A DNA stretch of 64,000 nt, from positions 868,001-932,000 of the forward strand of contig CALSFV010000235.1 in assembly GCA_943737045.1 (NCBI GenBank). Direction: 5' to 3'. Within the stretch, counting starts at the first letter, position 1, and every line of letters begins with the position of its first letter. Made by a program: the position numbers and the translations under genes. Source of the stretch: Parapristionchus giblindavisi (Eukaryota > Nematoda > Chromadorea > Rhabditida > Diplogasteridae). The notes under the pieces are model-generated. The model had not been told where the DNA came from, did no database searches, and saw only the letters and a list, made by a program, of their open reading frames with translations. Shown in pieces: positions 19,799 to 30,801 of the stretch.

Positions 19799-22562
19799 GG
19801 CCTTTGTTTAAGAGTAGGAACATTGAACGTTGGATCATTGACCGGTCGATTGTATGAACTTATCGATATGATGATGAGAAGGAAGATCGATATTCTGTGT
19901 ATGCAAGAGACAAGATGGAAAGGGGAGGAAAGTAGAAGAGTGAATGGTTACCAAGTGATTTTTGTGGGTGAGGAAGGTCAGAGAAATGGGGTGGCAATTT
20001 GCATATCTCCACAATATGCTAATAGTGTTTTCGAAGTAAATGGAAGGAGTGGTCGTATTATCTTGGTACGGCTAGATATCGATGGAAGGACAGTTTGTGT
20101 CATATCAACTTATGCACCTCAGACGGGCTTGACTTTAGCTGTGAAGGAAGCGTTTTATGAGGAGATGGATGTAGTGATGAGATCGATAAAAGATTGTGAG
20201 ATTGTGATTGCGGCTGGTGATTGGAATGTACATGTTGGTAGAGAAAGGAATGGTTTTGAACGAGTGCACGGTGGACGAGGATTTGGAGTTAGAAATGGTG
20301 ATGGAGAAAGGCTTCTTGAATTTGCTGATAGGCATGAACTAACGATTCAGAATACTTGCTTTAGGAAACGTATCAGTCAGTTGATCACATATTATTCTGG
20401 TAGTGTTAGAACACAGATTGATTACATTCTGTTGAGAAAGAAAGATAGAAAGAGAGTGAAGAATGTGAAAGTATTACCATCTGAGTGTGTAGCGTACCAA
20501 CATAAACCAGTGGTATGTGATGTGGTGTTGAAGAATAAAGTGAATAGGAATAGAAAGCAGATTGAAAAGGGAGAGAAGAGAATAAAGTGGTGGAAGTTAA
20601 GAGATGAAGATGAAAGAAGGGTATTTGAAGTGGAGGTAGCTATGAGAGGTGTTCTGCATGTTGATCCATCAGATAGAAATGAGAGTGTAGACACGGTATG
20701 GAAGAAAATTACAGACAGAATGATAGAGTGTGCGAAGAGTGTTCTTGTTGAGACTAAGGGCAGAAAAAGATGTGATAAGGAGAGTTGGTTTTGGAAAGAT
20801 GAAGACGTTAAAAGAGCAATAAGAGATAAGAAAAGAGCTCTGAGCATATGGTATAAGAGAAGGAGTGTGCAGAATTGGCAGGTCTATAAGAGCAAACGGA
20901 CAGAATGCAGGAGGATAGTGTCGAAAGCAAAGATGAAAGCTTTTGATGATCTATATGACAAACTGAATAGCCCTGAAGGAGAGAAAGAAGTATACCGTAT
21001 CACGAGAGCGAGAGATAGAGAAACGAAAGATATGCATGAAGTGAAGAAGATATTGGATGGAAATGGAAATATAATTAGAGGAGAGAATGAAGTGAAAGAG
21101 AGATGGGAGGACTACTTCGATAATCTGTTAAATATGGAGAAAAAGCAGACAAGGTTGGATGAAGGGTTGCATGTGTGTGGACCTGTCATGGAATGGACTG
21201 AAATGGAGGTCAAATTTGCTCTGAACAGATGTAAATGGGGCAAAGCAATGGGTCCAGACAGGCTTCCAGTCGATTGTTGGAAGAGTATTGGAGACTTTGG
21301 AATTGTGTGGTTGACAAGGCTGTTCAACCGTATTCTGAGAGATCGAAAGATGCCGGATATATGGAGGAAGAGTGAGATTGTCACGTTGTTCAAAGGCAAA
21401 GGCGATGTTCGTGATTGTGGCAATTACAGAGGGATAAAACTACTCTCACATACGATGAAGTTGTATGAGAGAATGCTAGACAGACGACTAAGAGATATCA
21501 TTGACCTTCATCCCTCTCAATTTGGATTCGTGTCAGGTTGTTCGACTGCAGATCCCATCTTTGCGTTAAGGATATTGGTTGATAGACACGTCGAGTATAA
21601 TAGAAGTATATCTGCTGCATTCATTGATTTAGAGAAAGCCTATGATAGGACACCTCGGAGACAAATTTGGAGGTCATTGAGAGATAAGGGAGTCTCGGAA
21701 GGCTATATTGAACTGATCAAAGATACTTACGAAGATGCAAGTGCGACAATAAGAACTTCATTTGGTAACTCAAACGAGATTCCAATTCGAGTGGGAGTTC
21801 ATCAGGGAAGTGCTTTGAGTCCACTACTATTTATAACGATCTTGGATAGTGTACTTGACGGAGTATTGGACGAAGCACCGAAGTTTATGATATACGCTGA
21901 TGACATCTGTTTGACAGATGAGAGTTCATTGGGTATGAGTGCGGTCCTAAGATAATGACCGATGTGGATGGAGAAGTGATAAAGAGAGTAGACCACTTTA
22001 AGTATCTGGGATCAGTGATAGCGACAGAAGGTGATGCACAACGGGATATCGATAATAGAGTGAAGTGTGCTTGGAGTAAGTGGAAAGCTTGCAGTGGAGT
22101 ATTAAGAGATAGGAGAGTAGCGATTCGAGTGAAGGGCAAAGTGTAAAAGACTGTGATTAGACCAGCACTGATGTATGGAAGTGAGACATGGCCGATGACG
22201 GATAGACAAGAAGCAAAGTTGATGTGTACTGAGATGAGGATGATGAGATGGGCATGTGGAGTTACCCTGTCTGATAGAATAAGAAATGAAGTGCTTAGAG
22301 GAATGATGAAAGTAAGACCGATTAATGAAAAGATCCGAGAGAAATACTGAGATGGTACGGACATGTCAAGAGGAGAGATAGAGACCATGTATGCAGAAGG
22401 ATGATACAATACGCGCCACAAGGAAGAAGACCAAGAGGAAGACCGAAGCTCAGATGGACGGAATTGATCAAGAAAGACTTCAAAGAACTCAAGCTGACGG
22501 AACGACACACGCTGAATCGACTACTATGGCACTCGAGGACTAATTTTCCTGACCCCGTTTAA
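19799..22562 (+). pseudogene. RTE-clade LINE ORF2, decayed
   Basis: AP-endonuclease then reverse transcriptase. Endonuclease blocks: RVGTLNVGSLTGR (19811 onward), CMQETRWKG, STYAPQTG, AAGDWNVHVG and TQIDYILL. RT blocks: RGIKLLSHTMKLYERML, QFGFVSGCSTADPIFALRIL, AAFIDLEKAYDRTPR, HQGSALSPLLFI and catalytic MIYADDICL (near 21890). The ORF stays open upstream of the TTG at 19823. Damage: shortly after YADD about 50 codons are missing and the frame stops at 21955; a TAA (22144-22146) interrupts what should be KVYKTVIRPALMYGSE; a frameshift near 22345 separates this from the usual C-terminal RWYGHVKRRDRDHV and RGRPKLRW blocks, ending at 22562. It cannot make a complete protein. It is the only sequence of this family in the window. 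Confidence 0.92.
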
Positions 22563-22634
22563 CGTGATAAGAAGAAGCCCGTACCATCCCCTTGCTTTCT
22601 TATACAGGAAAATAAATGATTTGATTTGATTTGA
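22563..22634 (+). other. RTE 3' end with pentanucleotide tail
   Basis: A short 3' UTR ends in repeated TGATT units (TGATTTGATTTGATTTGA, about 22617-22634). RTE elements typically end in a short tandem repeat rather than poly(A), which supports the clade call. Confidence 0.8.
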
Positions 22635-24012
22635 TTTGACAGGTCTTACCATAGTATTGTGTAAGAAAAAGAGCGACGTTTCTCAAAAATCAGAAAAATT
22701 TTATGAATTTTCTAATTCAGGCGATTTTCACATTTTGAACTATTATTTTTGTTTATTTTTTTACTTGTATGCTTTATGCAGAAAAATTGTTTTATGTTTT
22801 TAGGAGATGGTTCGACCAATGGACTCTAAGAAACTCAGTCTATCGGATCGACAAACCATTGCTAGACGCCGCGCCATGGGCATGAAGTTGGCCCACCTGG
22901 CTGAGCAGTACATCACGGACGTAGGGGCGATCTCCTGCTCTGCGAATCGTCCAATTCGGACAAAAATCTCTGAAAGGCTTCCCCTGACGTGTTCGATATC
23001 GCAGATTCATCACAACGATCAGCAAGGCAAACCCGCGAAACTCCGGGGTCCGGGAACGCGCGCAAAGATTGCTCCTAGTCGTTTAACTCTTGGAATACTC
23101 AGCTCCGAGGCATGTTAGAGCGCCCATAATGCTGCACCACCTTAGACTGGGCCACTATGAACTGCTCCTTCCTCATAATGGCCTCAGCACTTTGCAGCGG
23201 GCCGATATAGCCTGCATGGAATGCTCCCATATCATCACGAAACCACCCCAATGCTTCATATTAGGGATTTAAAACTTTTTATCGAATCTCGACCCTATAG
23301 AACGCCTCACATGGGGAATTCCGTCCGTTCCTAACATGAGAAACATGCTTTCGTCCGACCATGGTACCAATAGTCGATGAAAAGTGCCAAGTTTTCACTA
23401 TGAAGCATTGGGTTTCGTGATGATATGGGAGCATTCCATGCGGGCGATATCGGCCCGCTGCAAAGTGCTGAGGCCATTATGAGGAAGGAGAAGTTCATAG
23501 TGGTCGAGTCGAAGGTGATGCAGCCGTATGGGCGCTCTAACATGCCTCGGGGCTGAGTATTCCAAGAGTAAAACGACTAGCAGCAATCTTTGCGCGAGTT
23601 CCCGGACCCAGGATTTTCGCGGGTTTGCCTTGCTGATCGTTGTGATGAATCTGCCGATCATCGAACACGTCAGGGGAAGCCTTTCAGAGATTTTTGTCCG
23701 AATTGGACGATTCGCAGAGCAGGAGATCGCCCCTACGTCCGTGATGTACTGCTCAGCCAGGTGGGCCAACTTCATGCCCATGGCGCGGCGTCTAGCAATG
23801 GTTTGTCGATCCGATAGACTGAGTTTCTTAGAGTCCATTGGTCGAACCATCTCCTAAAAACATAAAACAATTTTTCTGCATAAAGCATACAAGTAAAAAA
23901 ATAAACAAAAATAATAGTTCAAAATGTGAAAATCGCCTGAATTAGAAAAAATTTTTTTCTGATTTTTGAGAAACGTCGCTCTTTTTCATACACAATACTA
24001 TGATCAGACCTG
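22635..24012. mobile_element. Tc1/Tc3-type foldback next to RTE tail
   Basis: Inverted halves centred about 23323: left CAGGTCTTACC (22635), right GATCAGACCTG (ending 24012), with long near-identical arms (22660-23270 versus 23398-23990). Both arms code for the same transposase N-terminus in opposite directions. The left arm differs by a short deletion near 22997 and single changes. Confidence 0.85.
23398..23850 (-). pseudogene. Tc-type transposase N-terminal fragment (right arm)
   Basis: A 150-codon frame starting MVRPMDSKKLSLSDRQTIAR then RAMGMKLAHLAEQYITDV: a helix-turn-helix DNA-binding N-terminus in the style of Tc1/Tc3 transposases. Later residues (SKANPRKSWVREL) fit the linker. The catalytic triad domain is absent. 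The left-arm twin (22807-23118 plus) starts identically and breaks earlier. Confidence 0.65.
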
Positions 24013-24670
24013 TGCGCACAACATATCAAAAAATTAGGCTGATTGGTTGCCTACAAGCATAGTCACATTGAAAAATGTACTTTTTGGTATACTTTTGCAC
24101 GGTACTGTACATAGAAGACATCTGGCTGTTGAACAGAATACAAACTATCCTGAGCAGGTACTTCCTGTACCTCGAAAAATGAGAAAAATAAATTTTCGAA
24201 ATTTTTCAAAATTAAACCGATCGGGCTCATACTCGACCAGATTTTGTGCCAAACATGGGCTATTACCTCTGCCACGTTTCGAGCCTGCAGCTTCACTGAA
24301 CACAAAGTTATGACATTTTTGCCCAAATTCAAGGGTGTCGAAAATTTCGATTTTATCATAGGAATGAATTAGCTTGAATGGATACCGTAGGGGATTCTAC
24401 TCCTCAGTAAATGTTGTTCATGCACTGTTAAGAATAAGTCTCAGAAAAATCCAGCTGAGGAAATAATTATCGTTGAGTAAGTACAGAGGGGTTCCAGGAC
24501 CACTACACAATAGTACGACGACGAATCACAGCAACGGGAGTAGGACATGATGCACACTAGTACTATAGTATCCTGCCAAAACATGAGCCCGATTGCTCAT
24601 CTGAGTCAAAAGTTATGACAATACAAAGTTTTTGACGAAGACTTTTGGCTGCTACTGTAGTTTTAAGTGT
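24013..24670. other. Two solo Tc1-like right ends in non-coding DNA
   Basis: GTATACTTTTGCACGGTACTG just before TA at 24108-24109, and ACTTTTGGCTGCTACTG before TA near 24658, look like right-hand termini of two different Tc1-like elements whose left parts are missing or unrecognisable. Nothing coding is seen. Confidence 0.5.
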
Positions 24671-24674
24671 TTAA

Positions 24675-26723
24675 GAGGCCTGTTCCCTAAGACTCGATCA
24701 TATTCGACCACCCCCCGGACACGTGCGCTAGCAATGAGAACTGGGGGCCCATATTTGGTTGTTAGGAGTGTCATCGGCCCATATTACACAAAAAAGTAGA
24801 GTCCATACTTGGGTGTTAGGAGTGTCATCGGCCCTTATTAAACAAAACAGCTGAAATTTCCTGTTTGTGCCCTCAGGCTATTAGAAAAATTAATTTCAAA
24901 AATAAACTTTTAAAAATCATAATTTCTCAAATAGTTGAGATGAAGTCTAAATACCATTTGCGATGCGTTTAGGGTGCACAGTGCTTGCTAATTCACTATT
25001 AGCATCGAATGTGCGTTGATTCCTAAACCACTTTTTTTACTCAAAATTTTGGTTTTTTCTGAAAAATCATCGATTTTTGTAGCCGCTGACAATCATTTCC
25101 GACAAGGTAGTGTAGCCTAAGCAATTCTGCATCGATCTCACTTAAAAATAGGTTCTTCCCGTTAGACCATTTTTGCGAATTTTTCGCTCGAACTTCCGTC
25201 ATAGATGGTTTTCCCGAACAAATGCTGCATTTTCCAAACAATTGGTGCGGAATTGTGGTACACTCAAAGTTTAGAGGTGAGACGAGTAAAATGACACAAT
25301 AATCCCATCACTTGGATCAATTTGAAAATTTCGATTTTCATGACCCCCCGGGTCGGACCATGACATGGTCTGAAAATTTCAAAATTTCTCAAGTTTGAAA
25401 TATTTTCATTTATGTGGCTTATTGTGAAGTACTAATGATGTGAATAATATTCAGCCAATGCTCAATGGCTGATCTCTCCTTTCAACCATTTTTTCGAAAA
25501 ATTTTATTCTGATAGCGTGCGAAAAATCAGAATTGTGTTTGAATCAGTTTCCAACTTGCTTTCCGTAACATTCTGTCTTAGTACTTTGCAATGTACATAA
25601 TCAATATGAAAATCGTTTATTTTCGAAAATTCATATTTTTTTTTGCCATAACCCCGGGTCATGAAAATCGATTTTTCAAAAGTGAGCCGAATGCCGGGAT
25701 TCCAGTTCTACTATGTTTACTCATCATGAAACTTCACATTGGCATTGTCATTTGCTCATTGTCGCAGCATTCGAGTCGACAAACTGCAATAATTCAGAAA
25801 TTTACCGTGAAAGTAGGCACTCAAATTGAATTTTTTTGACTTTTCGAAAATAAACGATTTTCATATTGATTATGTACATTGTAAAGTACTAAGACAGAGT
25901 ATTACAGAAAGCAAGTTGGAAACTGGTTCAAACACAATTCTGATTTTTCGCACGCATTCAGAACGAAAATTTTCGAAAAAAATGGTTGAAAGGAGAGATT
26001 AGCCATTGAGCATTGGCTGAATATTATTCACATCATTAGTACTTCACAATAAGCCGCATAAATGAAAACATTTCAAATTCAAGAAATTTTGAAATTTTCG
26101 GATCATGGTCCCGGGGGGTCATGAAAATCGAAATTTTCAAATTGATCCAAGTGATGGGATTATTGTGTCATTTTACTCGTCTCACCTCTAAACTTTGAGT
26201 GTACCACAATTCCGCACCAATTGTTTGGAAAATGCAGCATTTGTTCGGAAAAACCATCTATGACGGAAGTTCGAGCGAAAAATTCGCAAAAATGGTCTAA
26301 CGGGAAGAACCTAGTTTTAAGTGAAATCGATGCAGAATTTCTTAGGCTACAATACCTGATCGGAAATGTTTGTCAGCGGCTACAACAATCGATGATTTGT
26401 CCGGAAAAACCACAATTTTGAGTCAAAAAAGTGGTTTAGGAATCAACGCACATTCGATGCTAATAGTGAATTAGCAAGCACTGTGCACCCTAAACGCATC
26501 GCAAATGGTATTTAGACTTCATCTCAACTATTTGAGAAATTATGATTTTTAAAAGTTTATTTTTGAAATTATTTTTTCTAACAGCCTGAGGGCACAAACA
26601 GGAAATTTCAGCTGTTTTGTGTAATAAGGGCCGATGACACTCCTAACACCCAAGTATGGACTCCCTGTTCTCATTGCTAGCGCACGTGTCCGGGGGGTGG
26701 TCGAATCTTAACGGCCATCTCTC
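24675..26723. mobile_element. TTAA foldback, chain member 1
   Basis: TTAA at 24671-24674 and 26724-26727; palindrome centred about 25699 (for example GGAAAATGCAGCATTTGTTC near 26228 pairs with its complement near 25215). Ends resemble the GACACCGG family (TAAGACTCGA motif) but are more diverged. No coding capacity recognised. Confidence 0.8.
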
Positions 26724-26727
26724 TTAA

Positions 26728-28942
26728 GAGACCGGCTCGGTAAGACTCGAGCATTTTGACCCCCTGCCGGACATTCGCCAAGACTTTCGATCTGGGGCTC
26801 AATACTTTCATCATAGACACATACCGGGGGGAGACCGATGGAAGTTATAGTGAAAATGCCCTTAGGCTCAAACCCGGCTCACATATGTCACATAAAGTAA
26901 AAAATTGAAAAATTCATAACTTTTCAATCGTGATAGCTAGGACTTTTATTTCTTTTTAATGGTGAATAACATGTCACTCTTATAAAGACAGCTGAGCAAT
27001 AATATCATATCGTTCTGAATATGTTTTTCGTGTTTGATTTTCATATTTTTCTTCTTCTACCCTCGTTGAATAGATTCTGCAAGTAATGACATAGTGCATA
27101 TTGTAGCCCTGACGATTGTGTACATGGTGGTCACATTCCCTTGGCCAGCCAACATTTAGCAGGCATCGAGAATTGCAACCAAATGTGAGAAATCTGAAAA
27201 TTGCAAAAATCGAAAATTAAATTTCTTGCAATTCGCAGGAGTAAGAGTTAGCTTCATAATGTCATTTTACTCGTAGTGATGCGCATACACAGAAAAAAAT
27301 ATACAAATAGACTCAGGCTACATTTTTAAAAAATTTCAAAAATAACTATTTTATTTATATTTTTTCAACCCCCACATTGAATCAACCGTCAAGGCAAGTT
27401 GATTCATATGGCGGATGGTAGCTGATGCATGTACGTTTGCGAAAACAACTGCCACGTAAAGAATCGTCGTTTCGCAGATCTCGAAATTATTTATTTTAAT
27501 TATCAAACTTGAAAATTTATATGTTTATTTCATATAAATCGGTTGGAAGGTGGCGTATGACAACCAATGTTGTACCATTGTTATCAGTAGAAGTATACGC
27601 TATTGTACCACAGTAATCGTCAGGAATCGAGAACTGATTTTTTTTTCACTCGAACCATGATTTTCAACCATGACCCCGGGTTCATGGTTGAGAATGGCTG
27701 AGGTCGAAAAATTCATGATGATCCCAGACCAAATACTATGTGGCATTATATCAACAGTGGGCCAACTTTTATTTTTCTGGATACCGTAACCCGAACTACC
27801 GTAATAGTAATGCACGCACCTGAATTTTCCACGAATTTCACTACATTATTATAGGATACGTTAGCTAGATTACGGTAATTCTAGCTATGGTATCCATAAA
27901 AATAAAAGTTGGCCCACTGTTGATATAATGCCACATAGTATTTGGTCTGGGATCATCATGAATTTTTCGACCTCAGCCATTCTCAACCATGAACCCGGGG
28001 TCATGGTTGAAAATCATGGTTCGAGTGAAAAAAAATCAGTTCTCGATTCCTGACGATTACTGTGGTACAATAGCGTATACTTCTACTGATAACGAAGGTA
28101 CAACTTTGGTTGCCATACACCACCTTCCAACCGATTTATATGAAAGAAACATATAAATATTCAAGTTTAAAAATTTTAAAAAAATAATTTCGAGATCTGC
28201 GAAACGACGATTCTTCACGTGGCAGTTGTTTTCGCAAACGTACATGCATCAGCTACCATCCGCCATATGAATCAACTTGCCTTGACGGTTGATTCAATGT
28301 GGGGGTTGAAAAAATATTAATAAAATAATTATTTTTGAAATTTTTTTAAAATGTAGCCTGAGTCTATTTGTATATTTTTTTCTGTGTATGCGCATCACTA
28401 CGAGTAAAATGACGTTATGAAGCTAACTCTTACTCCTGCGAATTGCAAGAAATTTAATTTTCGATTTTTGCAATTTTCAGATTTCTCACATTTGGTTGCA
28501 ATTCTCGATGCCTGCGAAATGTTGGCTGGCCAAGGGAATGTGACCACCATGTACACAATCGTCAGGGCTACAATATGCACTATGTCATTACTTGCAGAAT
28601 CTATTCAACGAGGATAGAAGAAGAAAAATATGAAAATCAAACACGAAAAAACATATTCAGAACGATATGATATTATTGCTCAGCTGTCTTTATAAGAGTG
28701 CATGACATGTTATTCACCATTAAAAAGAAATAAAAGTCCTAGCTATCACGATTGAAAAGTTATGATTTTTTCAATTTTTTACTTTATGTGACATATGCGA
28801 GCCGGGTTTGAGCCTAAGGGCATTTTCACTATAACTTTCATCGGTCTCCCCCCGGTATGTGTCTATGATGAAAGTATTGAGCCACAGATCGAAAGTCTTG
28901 GCGAATGTCCGGACCATGCATGAGTCTTACCGAGCCGGTCTC
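26728..28942. mobile_element. TTAA foldback, chain member 2
   Basis: Ends GAGACCGGCTCGGTAAGACT and its near reverse complement AGTCTTACCGAGCCGGTCTC. The left TTAA is shared with member 1; the right one is 28943-28946. Palindrome centred about 27835, with a short unpaired middle. Different internal sequence from member 1. Confidence 0.85.
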
Positions 28943-28953
28943 TTAAGTATTAA

Positions 28954-30661
28954 GAGAGACGGTCGTTAAGACTCGACCACCCCCCGGACACGTGCGCTAG
29001 CAATGAGAACTGGGGGCCCATATTTGGTTGTTAGGAGTGTCATCGGCCCTTATTAAACAAAACAGCTGAAATTTCCTGTTTGTGCCCTCAGGCTATTAGA
29101 AAAATTAACTTAAGTGCGAAAAAGTTTAAAAATCATAATTTTTCAAATGGTTGAGATGAAATCTAAATATCATTTGCGATGCGTCAAGGGTGCACAGAGC
29201 TTGCTAATTCACTATTAGCATCGAATGTGCGTTGATTCCTAAACCACTTTTTTTTACTCAAAATTTTGTATTTTTCCGGAGAAATTATCGCTTGTTGTAG
29301 ATTGCTGCAAAGATTTCCGACCAGGTATTGTAGCCTAAGCAATTCTGCATTGATTTCAGTTAAAACCGGGTTATTCCCGTTAGACCATCTAGCCGAAATT
29401 TTCGCTCGAATTTCCGTAATCGATGGTTTTCCCGAACAAATGTATTTTCCAAACGTATTTTCCAAAGCAAATGACAATGACAATGTGAAGTTTCATGATG
29501 AGTAAACATAGTAGAACTAAAATCCCAGCATTCAGCTTTCTTTTGAAAAAATCGATTTCAATGATTGTGTTAGGCATGTCCAATGTGCACTTAAACACTA
29601 TTGAGATTAATTTTAAAGAAGGGGACCCACGAGATTTGCAGTGCACTATTGACAAGAAGATCATGGGGCATAGGAAGTGGCATTATGTTCTCTATTAAAT
29701 ATGAGCGAATGGGTGCATAGAGCGTGCAGCTCAGTGGTTAGTAGTTAGCGCTAGTAACCGCGCTACGTGGGTTCGATTCTCGTTTGCAATTTTCTTTATA
29801 TGCATCCTTCAAATTCAAAAACTCGCGCCTTTCCCTGGGGGATCAATGAACTTTATGCTCGGATTACGACATTCCTGTGCACCTAAAATTTTAGAGAAAA
29901 TTGTTTTTGTATGCAGGGAGATGTGATCTACAGTTCTGCCTGGCCAGTTTAGTCACGAAAAAACTCGTGGGTCCCCTTCTTTAAGCAATTCCTAGACTGA
30001 TTTTTTTACCCGAATTTTCGGTTTTTTTTCGATTTCTTGGCATCTCAATTTCAATTCCGCAAAAGTTCTCTAGTATATCCATGTAGCCCAACAACTAGTG
30101 CATGTAACCCTGCTAGGCGGAAATCGATCTTGGATTGCGCGTGTCGGAAAAAATCGGTCTGAGTGTTTCCAACTTGACTCAGAAGCGTTATTTCATGATT
30201 TTTTGCTCTATTTTCCAAACGATTAGTGCGGAATTGTGGTCTACTCAAAGTTAAGAGGTGAGACGAGTAAAATGCACAAGAAGCCCATCACTTGAATCAA
30301 TTTGAAAATTTCGATTTTCATGACCACGGGGTCATGGTCGAAAATTTCAAAATTTCTCAAGTTTGAAATGTTTTCATTTATGTGGCTTCTTGTGAAGTAC
30401 TAATGATGTGAATAATATTAAGCCAATGCTCAATGGCTGATCTCTACTTTCAACCATTTCTCGAAAAGTTTCATGTTGAAAAAAAATCGAGTTTTCAAAC
30501 TTGGAACCCACCTGGCACGCAGCGTTCCACTGCTAGGGCCACTTTGGGTACCATTTTGTAATGTGGGCCCAAGGTACCCTACACCCATAAAGTACAGTGG
30601 CCTGAATCAAAATTCTTGGCGAAATGTCCGGACAATGCTCGAGTCTTACAGATCCGAGCTC
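28954..30661. mobile_element. TTAA element, chain member 3 (chimeric, with tRNA-like SINE head)
   Basis: TTAA at 28950-28953 and 30662-30665. The left 500 bp match the left arm of member 1; the right part again resembles member 1 (30230-30470 with 25250-25500) but in direct orientation, so this copy is rearranged rather than a clean palindrome. It contains a tRNA-like insertion at 29716. Confidence 0.7.
29716..29840 (+). mobile_element. tRNA-like SINE head
   Basis: Box A-like GCAGCTCAGTGGTTAG and box B GGGTTCGATTCTC stand in tRNA spacing; the T-stem does not pair properly, so it is not a working tRNA. The downstream block CTCGCGCCTTTCCCTG resembles that after the tRNA-like head at 61745 (TTCGCGCCTTTGCCTG), suggesting one SINE family. 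Confidence 0.6.
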
Positions 30662-30801
30662 TTAAGTACTACATTCAAAGAGTAGTAGTAGTGACTTGCT
30701 AACTACCAGAACGGACGGTGTAATTGATAGCGAATGACTAAGGAGAGATAGATAGCACAAACATACACTTTAAAATGCGACAAAACTTATAAATCAAACT
30801 A

